Assembly: GCA_965250245.1 (NCBI GenBank)
Contig: OZ252296.1
Coordinates: 186,001-250,000, forward strand
DNA from: JABDIP01 sp965250245
Lineage (GTDB): Bacteria > Pseudomonadota > Alphaproteobacteria > DSM-16000 > Inquilinaceae
Length of the DNA stretch: 64,000 bases
Direction: 5' to 3'
Part shown: piece after piece, positions 25,167 to 34,071 of the stretch
Layout of the letters: the number at the start of each line of letters is the position of its first letter
How positions within the stretch are numbered: position 1 is the first letter of the stretch
Position numbers and translations under genes: made by a program
Notes under the pieces: generated by a model
Seen by the model: only the letters and a program-made list of their open reading frames with translations
Told to the model about the DNA's origin: nothing
Databases searched by the model: none

Positions 25167-25574
25167 CTAGGATTGCGTTCTCGATCTGAGCCAAACGCGC
25201 AAATCGTTGAAGTCGAAAACCAGGGAAATCACGTTGGTGACCAAGAGGACGATCAGGAACGTGCCATAGATTGCCGTGCCTTCGGGTCTGGCAAACGCGA
25301 TCATGATTACGAGCGGCGTCCAAGGCAGTATGTGCCCGGCCGCAGCCAATTTCGAGAACCCGCCAGTCGCGAAAACAATGGCAACCGTCATGGCCATGCC
25401 ACCAATGGCGAGCACTGCGATCAGCGGGCCGCCTGGTTGGCTGAGGAAAGCGAGGGTTGCGAGGTTCACAGGGCCCAGGATGAGATTCATCCAGATTTTC
25501 ACCCAGGTCGGCAGCGCGCGGTACGATTCCATGATGCGCGCGACTCTGCCTTGGGTCTGTATTGCAGTGGTCAT
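25167..25574 (-). CDS. Small four-helix membrane protein, unknown function
   Basis: A 135-residue protein with four hydrophobic helices (about 28-46, 50-70, 80-96 and 101-120) and charged ends. I do not recognise a characterised family. ATG 25574 follows AGGAAAGG by 8 bases. It is divergent from a LysR gene (162-base shared upstream region) and precedes the peroxiredoxin, so a LysR-controlled stress or detoxification unit is plausible. Confidence 0.7.
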   Translation of the reverse strand: MTTAIQTQGRVARIMESYRALPTWVKIWMNLILGPVNLATLAFLSQPGGPLIAVLAIGGMAMTVAIVFATGGFSKLAAAGHILPWTPLVIMIAFARPEGTAIYGTFLIVLLVTNVISLVFDFNDLRVWLRSRTQS

Positions 25575-25736
25575 GATGTTTGCCTTTCCTGAGAATCTGT
25601 ATCGCGGCCGCCGGCCTCTACTGATCGACCTGAACCACAGGGTTCAAAGCCGGTGGGCGGCCGGTGGGGAAGATCTTGTTCATTTGGTTTTTGATTTGTA
25701 CGATCAGGAAAGGTCTAACTGTTATTTGTAAATTGG

Positions 25737-26627
25737 ATGAACGATCGTATCTCGTCGTTACGGCTGTTTAGCCGAGTGGCCCGGTCAGGCAGTTTTACGG
25801 CAGCGGGCAAAGAGACCGGTCTGTCACAGCCGAGCGTGTCCAGGATCATCTCGAAACTCGAGAAGGATCTCGGCGCCGCCTTGCTCGTCAGAAGCACCCA
25901 TGCGGTGAAGCTGACAGAAGCCGGTGTCGACTATCTGGCCCGGCTGGACCCAATCCTGGCGGCCCTCGAAGAAGCCGACCATCTTGTCCGGGGGACCGGC
26001 GAGTTGCGGGGGCATCTGCGGGTCGGCTCCGCGACGAGTTTTGCGGTGCGCGAAATCGTCCCCCGCCTGCCAGAATTCATGGCTCAGCACCCTGAGCTCC
26101 GGGTCGATCTCGTTTTGACAGACTCGCGCCAGGATCTGATTGAGGAGGCAATTGATGTCGTGCTGCGCTCCGGACCACTCAGCGATTCAACGATGACTGC
26201 AAGAAAGCTGGGAGAATCAAGGCGCCTGATTGCGGCGTCGCCAACCTATTTGGAGAAAGCAGGAACGCCCAAGGTCCCGGCAGACCTCGCCGGCCACCAA
26301 ATTATCCTGGGGCCTTCGAGCGCAGGCACAGCTGGCTGGACGTTTCGAAAGAAGGGCAAGGCCGTGTCCGTGCAGGTCGAAAGCCAGCTTATGGTCAGCG
26401 TCAATGAAGGGACGACAGCAGCGGCGGTTGCCGGACTGGGAATCGTGTCCACCGCACTCATGGGGTGTAGATCCGAAATAGAGAGCGGCGCGCTTGTTCA
26501 ACTGCTTCCGGACTGGAGCATCGGCACGGTTGATATCCACGCCGTCCTTGCCGGAGGACATAACGCGAAGGCGTCGTCGCGCGCCTTCGTCGATTTTCTC
26601 GTGACGTCCTTTCGGGGGCAATTCTGA
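25737..26627 (+). CDS. LysR-family transcriptional regulator
   Basis: A 296-residue regulator. The winged HTH is at 5-62 (GLSQPSVSRIISKLEKDLGAALLVR), then the linker helix and the effector-binding domain (LRVGSATSFAVREIVPRLPEF). It resembles the LysR subgroup that controls quinone-, peroxide- or aromatic-responsive genes, but the effector cannot be told. It is divergent from the membrane protein and peroxiredoxin genes, its likely targets. Its G+C is lower than that of the surrounding chromosome. Confidence 0.92.
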   Translation: MNDRISSLRLFSRVARSGSFTAAGKETGLSQPSVSRIISKLEKDLGAALLVRSTHAVKLTEAGVDYLARLDPILAALEEADHLVRGTGELRGHLRVGSATSFAVREIVPRLPEFMAQHPELRVDLVLTDSRQDLIEEAIDVVLRSGPLSDSTMTARKLGESRRLIAASPTYLEKAGTPKVPADLAGHQIILGPSSAGTAGWTFRKKGKAVSVQVESQLMVSVNEGTTAAAVAGLGIVSTALMGCRSEIESGALVQLLPDWSIGTVDIHAVLAGGHNAKASSRAFVDFLVTSFRGQF

Positions 26628-26666
26628 CCAGGGTCAGGGCAATCGAACTCTTCCTGGCATCGCGTT

Positions 26667-26689
26667 GGTGACACGTTCTCGGTGTCACC
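26667..26689. terminator. Stem-loop after the LysR gene
   Basis: GGTGACAC (26667-26674) pairs with GTGTCACC (26682-26689) around a 7-base loop, 40 bases past the LysR stop and before the tRNA-Arg gene, which is on the opposite strand. There is no T-run, so its role as a terminator is uncertain. Confidence 0.35.
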
Positions 26690-26732
26690 TGGCAAATTCC
26701 AGGACAGCAATAGATTGGTCTCATTGAAGAAA

Positions 26733-26809
26733 TGGCGGACCCGACAGGATTCGAACCTGTGACCTCTGCCTTCGGAGGGCAGCACTCTATCCAGCTGAGC
26801 TACGGGTCC
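26733..26809 (-). tRNA. tRNA-Arg (anticodon CCG)
   Basis: A 77-base cloverleaf with encoded CCA. The acceptor stem GGACCCG pairs with CGGGTCC; the D-arm has AGCTCAGCTGGATAGAG, the T-arm GGTTCGAATCC, and the anticodon loop CTCCGAA, giving anticodon CCG (reads CGG). It is in the opposite orientation to the LysR gene and marks the right edge of the lower-G+C stretch 24.1-26.7 kb. Confidence 0.96.
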
Positions 26810-26895
26810 GCACAGGCGCGCCGGTCGCGGCGCGGGCGGCACAATACGCCAAAGCGCACGCGGTGCAAAGCCGGATGTCGGAGGGCTCGGCGGCG

Positions 26896-27912
26896 CTACT
26901 CCGCGGCCTGTTCCGCCAGCATCATGCGGCGTTCGGCGCCGCGCAGGTCGGCGCCGGAGGGCAGGGGGGCGGCCTGGTCGGCGATCCAATGGGCGATGTC
27001 GGCCTGGGGGATGTTGCCGTTGAGGTCGCGCAGCAGCATGTGGAAGCCGTCCTCGTAGAACGCCACCACATGGCGATCGGCCGGCAGGCGGCGCAGCATG
27101 GCCTCGATCGGCGGCGGCGGGATGATCTCGTCATTGTCGCCGTAGAGGATCAGCGCCGGAACGTCGAGTGCCGGGGCCGCGTCGAGGCCGGCGCTCATCA
27201 GGTCGACCAGCCCGTCGATGGTGTCGATGCGGGTCTCCTTGATCACCAGGGGGTCCTGGGAGAAGGCGATCAACATCTCGATATTGTCGGAGGGCTGGAT
27301 GTCCAGGCCGCGCCCGGTCAGCGTGACCCAGGGCAGCAGATTGGCGCCCAGCCAAAGCGGGATGCGCTGGTAGACCGGCATGGTGCCGCGCGCCCAGACC
27401 GCCGGCGCCACCAGGACCACGCCGTCCACGGCGATCGGCGGCCCGTCATCGGCCGGTCCGGCAACCGTGGTTAGCACGACGGCGCCGCCCATGCTTTCGC
27501 CCAGCAGGTAGACCGGCACGCCGGGATGGCGCCGCCGCACCAGATCCACCGTGGCCCGGGCATCGGCGACCAGCGTTTCCGTGCCCGGCCAGATGCCGAT
27601 CTCCTGGGTGCCGCCGAAGCCGCGCTGGTCATAGGCGTAGGTGGCGATGCCGGCCTCCGCCCAGACCGGTCCCGGCGTGGCGAAGGCATTGGCGTAGTCG
27701 TTGAAGCCGTGCAGGGCGACGATCGCCGCCCGGACCTCGTCGTCCGGCACCCAGGATTTGAGCGGCAGCACATAGCCGTCGCTGGCCACCACGGCATCGC
27801 CGTTCAGGGCCGGCGGCCCGATCTCCGGCCCCATCGGCTGCAGCCGGCCGGCGCAGGCGCCGAGCAGCAGCATCAGCGCAATGGCGAATGAAATCCGGGG
27901 GAGCGATCTCAT
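26896..27912 (-). CDS. Lipoprotein alpha/beta-hydrolase (monoacylglycerol-lipase-like)
   Basis: A 338-residue envelope protein. The N-terminus is a lipoprotein signal with lipobox LLGAC (Cys near residue 20). The hydrolase domain has the oxyanion strand HGFNDYANA, the nucleophile elbow GESMG (near residue 138), the acid loop LYGDNDEIIPP and a late His (DGFHMLL), giving a full Ser-Asp-His triad. The layout is that of the monoglyceride lipase/serine aminopeptidase S33 group. It lies downstream of the ABC ATPase gene on the same strand (73-base gap). Confidence 0.85.
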   Translation of the reverse strand: MRSLPRISFAIALMLLLGACAGRLQPMGPEIGPPALNGDAVVASDGYVLPLKSWVPDDEVRAAIVALHGFNDYANAFATPGPVWAEAGIATYAYDQRGFGGTQEIGIWPGTETLVADARATVDLVRRRHPGVPVYLLGESMGGAVVLTTVAGPADDGPPIAVDGVVLVAPAVWARGTMPVYQRIPLWLGANLLPWVTLTGRGLDIQPSDNIEMLIAFSQDPLVIKETRIDTIDGLVDLMSAGLDAAPALDVPALILYGDNDEIIPPPPIEAMLRRLPADRHVVAFYEDGFHMLLRDLNGNIPQADIAHWIADQAAPLPSGADLRGAERRMMLAEQAAE

Positions 27913-27985
27913 CGGTGTCCGGCGATCCGACCGTTACGGGGCCGGCAGTGTATCACCGGCCGTCTTGCGAAGGCGTTTCCGGCGG

Positions 27986-28972
27986 TCAGCCGTCATGGCT
28001 GCCGCGGGTGATCTGCAGGAAGATGTCCTCCAGATCGGTTTCCTCCGTGGTCACGTCGGTGATGCGCACTCCGGCCCGGTCCATGGCGTTGAGCAGCTCG
28101 CCGAGCCGCGTCGCGCTGGGCTGGTATTTCACCTGCAGGCAGTGCGGTTCGCACAGCACTGCCTGGTACTCGGCCAATTCCTCCGGCACCGTCTCAAGCG
28201 GGTCGGTCAGATGCACCGTCAGGGTCTTGCTGTCCAACCGGCGCAGCAGGTTGCGGGTGCTGTCGCAGGCGACCACCTCGCCATGGTTGATGATGGCGAT
28301 GGTGTCGCAGAGTTCCTCCGCCTCTTCCAGGTAGTGAGTGGTCAGCAGCACCGTGGTGCCGGCCTTGTTGAGCGCCCGCACCTGGGCCCAGAGCTGTTGG
28401 CGCAGCTCGATGTCGACGCCGGCGGTCGGCTCGTCCAGCACCAGCACTGGCGGCGAATGTACCATGGCCTTGGCCACCATCAGCCGCCGCCGCATGCCGC
28501 CGGACAGCGTGCGGGCATAGGATTCCGCCTTGTCCGCCAGACCCACCGCTTCCAGAAGCTCCATGGTGATGCGCTGCTTCTTCGGCACGCCGTAGAGCCC
28601 ACCCTGCAGGTCCAGGAGTTCCTTGGGCGTGAAGAACGGGTCGATGTTGAGCTCCTGCGGCACCACGCCGATGGCGGAGCGGGCCTGGCGGGCCTGGCGC
28701 TTGATGTCGTAGCCCCAGATCGAGGCCTCGCCGGAGGTCTTGGTCACCAGCCCGGCCAGGATGTTGATCAGGGTCGATTTTCCAGCGCCGTTCGGGCCCA
28801 GCAGGCCGAACAGCGAGCCGCGCGGGATCTCGAGGTCGATCGCCTTCAGCGCCTCTTTCGGCGGCGCCTTGCCGCTGCCCTTGTAGACCTTGGAGAGCTT
28901 TTCGACGCTGACCGCGCTGGTCGGCAGGGTCGCGGGGTCGAGGTCGTTGAGCGCCAGGGGCTCGGCCGTCAT
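27986..28972 (-). CDS. ABC exporter ATP-binding protein (ABC-2/NodI type)
   Basis: A 328-residue cytoplasmic ATPase. Walker A GPNGAGKST, Q-loop VVPQE, signature LSGGM, Walker B VLVLDEP and the H-loop TTHYLEEAEELC are all present. The C-terminal extension (about 240-328) is the kind seen in CcmA/NodI-type export ATPases. I start at ATG 28972, preceded by GGAAACC. The expected ABC-2 permease is not adjacent on either side: upstream is the divergent zf-CHCC gene and downstream a lipoprotein hydrolase. Confidence 0.9.
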   Translation of the reverse strand: MTAEPLALNDLDPATLPTSAVSVEKLSKVYKGSGKAPPKEALKAIDLEIPRGSLFGLLGPNGAGKSTLINILAGLVTKTSGEASIWGYDIKRQARQARSAIGVVPQELNIDPFFTPKELLDLQGGLYGVPKKQRITMELLEAVGLADKAESYARTLSGGMRRRLMVAKAMVHSPPVLVLDEPTAGVDIELRQQLWAQVRALNKAGTTVLLTTHYLEEAEELCDTIAIINHGEVVACDSTRNLLRRLDSKTLTVHLTDPLETVPEELAEYQAVLCEPHCLQVKYQPSATRLGELLNAMDRAGVRITDVTTEETDLEDIFLQITRGSHDG

Positions 28973-29072
28973 TGGGTTTCCAGGCTGTGATGAAGCGAAG
29001 CCGGTTGATCGGCCAGCCGCCATGGGTATCATCCGGCATTCCGCACGGTCAACCCGAGCACCGGTCACGCCT

Positions 29073-29330
29073 ATGTCCAATACCCAGCCGCCCGAGATCA
29101 TCGAGGTCGACGCGCATACCGAGAGCGTCGGATGCGACGGCGGCGGCGGCGCGCTTGGCCATCCGATGGTCTATTACAGTTTCGGCACACAGGACGCCGT
29201 GGTCTGCGGCTATTGCGGCCGCCGCTTCGTGAAGCGGCGCGCGGTGGCGGAACCGGCCCCGGCCGCCCAGCCGGAGCAACCGGCGGCGGTGGACCCCGAG
29301 CCGGAGGACTCGGCCGCCGTCGCGGATTAG
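29073..29330 (+). CDS. zf-CHCC zinc-finger protein
   Basis: An 85-residue protein. The first half carries C(20)-x8-GHPMVYYSF-x7-CGYC, the Cys-His-Cys-Cys zinc site of the zf-CHCC family, related to mitochondrial complex I subunit NDUFS6. The C-terminal part is Ala/Pro/Glu-rich and disordered. In alphaproteobacteria such proteins accompany NADH dehydrogenase, but no nuo genes are in this window. It precedes the SAHH-like gene by 13 bases and is probably cotranscribed with it. Confidence 0.85.
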   Translation: MSNTQPPEIIEVDAHTESVGCDGGGGALGHPMVYYSFGTQDAVVCGYCGRRFVKRRAVAEPAPAAQPEQPAAVDPEPEDSAAVAD

Positions 29331-29343
29331 CGACCGCGCCGCC

Positions 29344-30543
29344 ATGGACCTTCCGCAATCGCGCATCAAGGATCCGGCCCTCGCCGACGCCCTGGCGGCC
29401 GAGGAGCTGGAGTGGCAGGCGGAGATCATGCCGGTCACCGAGGCCTATCGCCGCGCCCTGGCCCGGCGTGACTGGCGCGGCCGCACGCTGGCCTGCTGGC
29501 AGCACATCACGCCGGATTTCATCGCCGTCGCTTCGGCCCTTACCGAGGCAGGCGCGTCGATCGTCATGGGCGCGTGCAATGTCGACAGCACCGACGACCG
29601 TGCCGCCGCCCGGCTTTCCCGGATGGGCGTGTCGGTGCTGGGCTGGAGCGGCATGAGCGATGCCGACTATCGACAGCATCTGGAGATCGTCAGCGGCTGT
29701 GGCGCGGAATTCCTCTCCGACATGGGCGGTGAGCTGATCGAGGCGGTGGCAGCCAAGGGTGCGCGGGTCACCGGTGCCCTGGAGGCGACGACCACCGGCA
29801 TCCACCGCCTGTCCGGCCTCGAGCTCGGCTTCCCGGTCTTCGACTGGAACGACATCCGTCTGAAGGACGGGCTGCACAACCGCTTCCATGTGGGCGACGC
29901 GGTCTGGCCGGCCTTCTCGAAGATCACCGGCATGAGCCTGTTCGGCCGCCGGGTGCTGGTCATCGGCTTTGGCCCGGTCGGCCGTGGCGTGGCCCAGCGT
30001 GCGGTCAGCCTGGGGGCCAAGGTCTTCGTCGCCGAGCGCGACCCGGTGCGCCTGCTGGAGGCGCAGCATTTCGGTTGCGAGACAGTGGAGCTGGAGGACG
30101 GCCTCGCCGCCTGCCAGATCGTGGTCACCGCGACCGGCGTCTCCGACGTGCTGCGCGAGGCGGAGCTGCGCCAGGCCCGCCCTGGCACCCTGCTGTTCAA
30201 CGTCGGCCATTTGAACCGGGAGATCGACATCGACTGGCTCTACGGCCATCCGCACCGCGAGATCGTCCGGCATGTCGAGCGCATCGAGCTCGGCGACCGC
30301 CACCTGTTCCTGCTCGGCCGCGGCAGCCTGCTGAACCTGGCCGGCGACGCCGCCCATTTTGGCCGCGACCTGTTCGAGATCTACACCGCCCTCATGCTGC
30401 GCGGCATCGCCTGGATGTTCGACGGCGGCTGCACCGGCCGCCCGGCCGGATTGCAGCCCTTCCCGGTGGAGCTTGAGCAGGAGATCGCCGCGATGACGGT
30501 GCGCGCGCGGTCGGGCGAGGCGCTTGGAACTCCGACCCTCTAG
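29344..30543 (+). CDS. Divergent adenosylhomocysteinase-like (SAHH-fold) protein
   Basis: A 399-residue protein with the two-domain SAHH plan. Recognisable are CWQHIT (His54), SDMGG (Asp126), EATTTGIHRLSG (Glu147), K174 and N179, the NAD-binding GFGPVGRGVA (208-217) and FNVGHLNREID. Two features differ from true SAHH: the residue matching the catalytic Asp190 of the human enzyme is His178, and the C-terminal tail with PDHYRY, which completes the NAD site of the neighbouring subunit, is missing (399 instead of about 430-470 residues). It may use a different adenosyl or nucleoside substrate. Confidence 0.78.
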   Translation: MDLPQSRIKDPALADALAAEELEWQAEIMPVTEAYRRALARRDWRGRTLACWQHITPDFIAVASALTEAGASIVMGACNVDSTDDRAAARLSRMGVSVLGWSGMSDADYRQHLEIVSGCGAEFLSDMGGELIEAVAAKGARVTGALEATTTGIHRLSGLELGFPVFDWNDIRLKDGLHNRFHVGDAVWPAFSKITGMSLFGRRVLVIGFGPVGRGVAQRAVSLGAKVFVAERDPVRLLEAQHFGCETVELEDGLAACQIVVTATGVSDVLREAELRQARPGTLLFNVGHLNREIDIDWLYGHPHREIVRHVERIELGDRHLFLLGRGSLLNLAGDAAHFGRDLFEIYTALMLRGIAWMFDGGCTGRPAGLQPFPVELEQEIAAMTVRARSGEALGTPTL

Positions 30544-30956
30544 TGGATCGGGGTCCTCACCAGCGCGCCCCGGGATATGTAGTCATCGACCAGCCTTAGC
30601 GCCGCCTGCTCGAAACGCGCCAGGTCCGACCAGTCCTCGTCGGCGCCCATGTTCTGATGTCCGGTCTGGTCGAATGCGCACAGAAACGTGGTGGCTTCCG
30701 GCACCGGTTCGTGTGCCGCGTCCGCGCCGAGCTCGGTCAGGAACTCCAGGTCGAGCGGCGTGCTCCTCTCCGCCGTGATGAAGAGCACCGGATCCTCCTC
30801 GCCAACCAGGAAAACGACCAGGATGTGCGTGTAGAACCCGTGCGGAAGTCCCGGTGCGGTGACGACGTCCGTCAACAGCACCGCAGACACGGTGTCGGAA
30901 ATCTCGTGCTGGTTCACCTTCCGGGCATCGGTGATGCGTGGGAATTGCGGCAGCAT
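30540..30956 (-). CDS. Conserved-looking hypothetical protein
   Basis: A 138-residue cytoplasmic protein with no signal peptide or membrane helix. I do not recognise a family. It has an alternating strand pattern (ILVVFLVG, PVLFITAE) and an acidic C-terminus. ATG 30956 is preceded by an excellent AGGAGGG, which supports translation. It is tail-to-tail with the SAHH-like gene (the two overlap by 4 bases) and divergent from polA. Confidence 0.7.
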   Translation of the reverse strand: MLPQFPRITDARKVNQHEISDTVSAVLLTDVVTAPGLPHGFYTHILVVFLVGEEDPVLFITAERSTPLDLEFLTELGADAAHEPVPEATTFLCAFDQTGHQNMGADEDWSDLARFEQAALRLVDDYISRGALVRTPIH

Positions 30957-31169
30957 GGCGCCCTCCTTCCGGCGCGGTCGTCCAACCGGCGCCGCGCCCG
31001 CTGCGGCATATGTCGCCCTCGGCCTGGCGCGCATCAAGCCCTTCAGGGTCGCGTTCGCTGCGAAATCCGCGCTTCTGTCAGCAGTCGCCGGCGCGACCGA
31101 CCTCCCCCCTCGACACCACGGCCCGTCTGCGCGATGGTCTCGGGGGCATTCGCAACCTCCATCCGCGCC

Positions 31170-33965
31170 ATGGCTGACACGACCACGCCTTCCGGGGAGC
31201 GCACCTATTATCTGGTGGACGGCTCCGCCTACATCTTCCGCGCCTTCCACGGGCTGCCGATGATGAACCGCAAGTCGGACGGGGTGCCGATCAATGCGGT
31301 CTACGGCTTCACCGGCATGCTGTTGAAGCTGATCGCCGACATCCAGGCAGACCACATCGTGGTGGTCTTCGACGCCAAGCAGGAGAACTTCCGCAACGAC
31401 ATCTATCCGGAGTACAAGGCCAACCGCTCCGAGACGCCGGAAGAGCTGATCCCGCAATTCCCGCTGATCCGCGAGGCGACCGATGCCTTCAGCCTGCCGC
31501 GGCTGGAGTTGGAGGGCTACGAGGCCGACGACATCATCGCCACCTATTGCCGGCTGGCGCGGGAGCGCGGGCACAAGGCGGTGATCGTCTCCTCCGACAA
31601 GGACCTGATGCAGCTGGTCGGCGCCGGCGTCTCCATGCTGGACCCGATGAAGAACAAGGACATCGGCCTGCCCGAGGTGGAGGAGAAGTTCGGCGTCACC
31701 CCGGACAAGGTGATCGACGTGCAGGCCCTGGCCGGCGACAGTACCGACAACGTGCCGGGCGTGCCGGGCATCGGCGTCAAGACCGCTGCCCTGCTGATCA
31801 ACGAGTACGGTGATTTGGACTCCCTGCTGGAGCGGGCGGAGGAGATCAAGCAGCCCAAGCGCCGCCAGGCCCTGATCGACAATGCCGAGCTGGCCCGCAT
31901 CTCCCGCCAGCTGGTCCGGCTGGAGGATCACGTCGACCTGCCCCTGACCCTGGATGACCTCAAGGTCCATGATTTCGACCGCCAGAAGCTGCTCGACTTC
32001 ACGAGGACGCAAGGCTTCAAGACCATGTCGGCGCGCATCGAAAGCCAGATGGAGGGCGGTGCGGCGCCGACGCCCGAGGCCGGCGAGACAGCGCCGGCCG
32101 CCGCGGCGGAACCGGCCAAGGCGGAATACGAGCTGGTACAGGACGAGGCGGCGCTGCAGGCCTGGGTCGACCGGGCGGTGGAGGCGGGCGCCGTCGCCGT
32201 CGACACCGAGACCACGTCCCTGGACGCCGCTGCCGCCAAGCTTGTCGGCATCTGCCTATCCACCGCGCCGGGGAACGGCTGCTACATCCCGGTCGGCCAT
32301 ACCGGGGCGGGCGGCGAGGGCACCCTGGACCTGGACGCCGCCGATGCCGCGCCGCCGCAGATCGATTTCGACCGCGCGCTGGAGATCCTGAAGCCGATGC
32401 TGGAGGACCCGTCGGTCCTGAAGATCGGCCAAAACCTGAAATACGACTATCACATCCTGGCCAAGCACGGCGTCCGCATGGACCCGATCGACGACACCAT
32501 GCTGATCTCCTACGTGCTGGACGGCGGCGCCCACGGCCACGGCATGGACGATCTGGCCGAGCTGCATCTGGGCCACACCACGGTCAAGTACAGCGACATC
32601 ACCGGCAAGGGGAAGAACCAGATCACCTTCGACCGGGTGCCGCTGGACAAGGCACTGGGCTACGCCGCCGAGGACGCCGACATCACCCTGCGCCTGCACC
32701 GCGCGCTGAAGCCCCGGCTGGTGCCCGAGCGCATGACCACGGTCTACGAGACCATCGAGCGGCCGCTGGTCGAAGTGGTCGGCGAGATGGAGCTGGCCGG
32801 CATCAAGGCCGACCGCAAGAAACTGGAATCCCTGTCGGCGGAGTTCGCCGGCCGGCTGGAGACCCTGGAAGGCGAGATCCATCAGCTCGCCGGCCACCCC
32901 TTCAATGTCGGCTCCCCCAAGCAGCTCGGCGAGGTGCTGTTCGAGGAGATGGGTCTGGAGCCGGGGCCCAAGGGCAAGACCAAGACCGGCCAATGGTCCA
33001 CCCATTCCGACGTGCTGGAGCCGCTCTCCGCCCAGGGCCACACCATCGCCGAGAAGGTGCTGGACTGGCGCCAGCTCTCCAAGCTCAAGGGCACCTATAC
33101 CGACGCCCTGGTCGGCCAGATCAACGCCCGCACCGGCCGGGTGCACACCTCTTACAGCCTGGCCGCCACCAATACCGGGCGCATGTCGTCGAACGACCCC
33201 AATCTGCAGAACATCCCGATCCGCACCGAGGAGGGGCGCAAGATCCGCTACGCTTTCGTCGCCGAGCCGGGGCACAAGCTGATCTCGGTCGACTATTCCC
33301 AGATCGAACTGCGCCTGGTGGCGGTGATCGCACGCGTGGAGGCGCTGAAGCAGGCCTTCCGCGAGGGCCAGGACATCCACGCCATGACCGCCAGCCAGGT
33401 GTTCGGCGTGCCGATGGCCGACATGACGCCGGAGATCCGCCGCCGCGCCAAGGCGATCAATTTCGGCATCATCTACGGCATCAGTGCCTTCGGCCTCGCC
33501 AACCAGCTCAAGATCCCGCAAGCCGAGGCGCGGGACTTCATCACCCAGTACCTGGAGCGCTTCTCGGAGCTGAAGGCCTGGATGCAGGACACCAAGGTCT
33601 CCGCCCGCGAGAAGGGCTATGTGGAGACCCTGTTCGGCCGCAAATGCCACATGCCCGGCATCAAGGACTCAAACCCGGCCCGCCGCGCCTTCGCCGAACG
33701 CCAGGCCATCAACGCCCCGATCCAGGGAACGGCGGCCGACATCATCAAACGCGCTATGACAAGGCTGCCAACGGCGTTGAAGCGGGCCGGGCTGAGGGCC
33801 CGGATGCTCCTGCAGGTGCACGACGAACTGCTGTTCGAAGCGCCGGAGAGCGAGGCGGAGAAGACGGCGGCGGTGGCGCGCGAGGTCATGGAGGGCGCGG
33901 CGCATCTGGAGATCCCGCTGGTGGCGGAGTCGGGGATTGGGGATAGTTGGGCGGAGGCGCATTAG
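31170..33965 (+). CDS. polA: DNA polymerase I
   Basis: A 931-residue enzyme for Okazaki fragment processing and repair. The 5'-3' exonuclease domain is residues 1 to about 300 (YLVDGSAYIFRAFHG start; SSDKDLMQLV). The 3'-5' exonuclease begins about 340 with an intact DTE (VAVDTETTSLD), so proofreading is probably kept. The polymerase domain has motif A DYSQIELRL near 707, motif B RRAKAINFGIIYG near 758 and motif C QVHDELLFE near 882. I chose ATG 31170 (MADTTTPSG); the open frame extends further upstream without family similarity. Its end marks the left edge of the AT-rich island. Confidence 0.98.
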   Translation: MADTTTPSGERTYYLVDGSAYIFRAFHGLPMMNRKSDGVPINAVYGFTGMLLKLIADIQADHIVVVFDAKQENFRNDIYPEYKANRSETPEELIPQFPLIREATDAFSLPRLELEGYEADDIIATYCRLARERGHKAVIVSSDKDLMQLVGAGVSMLDPMKNKDIGLPEVEEKFGVTPDKVIDVQALAGDSTDNVPGVPGIGVKTAALLINEYGDLDSLLERAEEIKQPKRRQALIDNAELARISRQLVRLEDHVDLPLTLDDLKVHDFDRQKLLDFTRTQGFKTMSARIESQMEGGAAPTPEAGETAPAAAAEPAKAEYELVQDEAALQAWVDRAVEAGAVAVDTETTSLDAAAAKLVGICLSTAPGNGCYIPVGHTGAGGEGTLDLDAADAAPPQIDFDRALEILKPMLEDPSVLKIGQNLKYDYHILAKHGVRMDPIDDTMLISYVLDGGAHGHGMDDLAELHLGHTTVKYSDITGKGKNQITFDRVPLDKALGYAAEDADITLRLHRALKPRLVPERMTTVYETIERPLVEVVGEMELAGIKADRKKLESLSAEFAGRLETLEGEIHQLAGHPFNVGSPKQLGEVLFEEMGLEPGPKGKTKTGQWSTHSDVLEPLSAQGHTIAEKVLDWRQLSKLKGTYTDALVGQINARTGRVHTSYSLAATNTGRMSSNDPNLQNIPIRTEEGRKIRYAFVAEPGHKLISVDYSQIELRLVAVIARVEALKQAFREGQDIHAMTASQVFGVPMADMTPEIRRRAKAINFGIIYGISAFGLANQLKIPQAEARDFITQYLERFSELKAWMQDTKVSAREKGYVETLFGRKCHMPGIKDSNPARRAFAERQAINAPIQGTAADIIKRAMTRLPTALKRAGLRARMLLQVHDELLFEAPESEAEKTAAVAREVMEGAAHLEIPLVAESGIGDSWAEAH

Positions 33966-34071
33966 TGCTGTGCTGTCTACAAACACCGTGAAAAGACTGT
34001 CAGGAAGTGGGCTCGACCGCTGAAGGTCAAACGTCCCTAGTGTCCAGTATCTATTTCAGTGAGACATTGAG

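Noticed and set aside
26733..26809. Phage or island attachment site at tRNA-Arg(CCG)
   Set aside because: I looked for a second copy of the tRNA 3' end near 24.0-24.2 kb and for an integrase and found neither.
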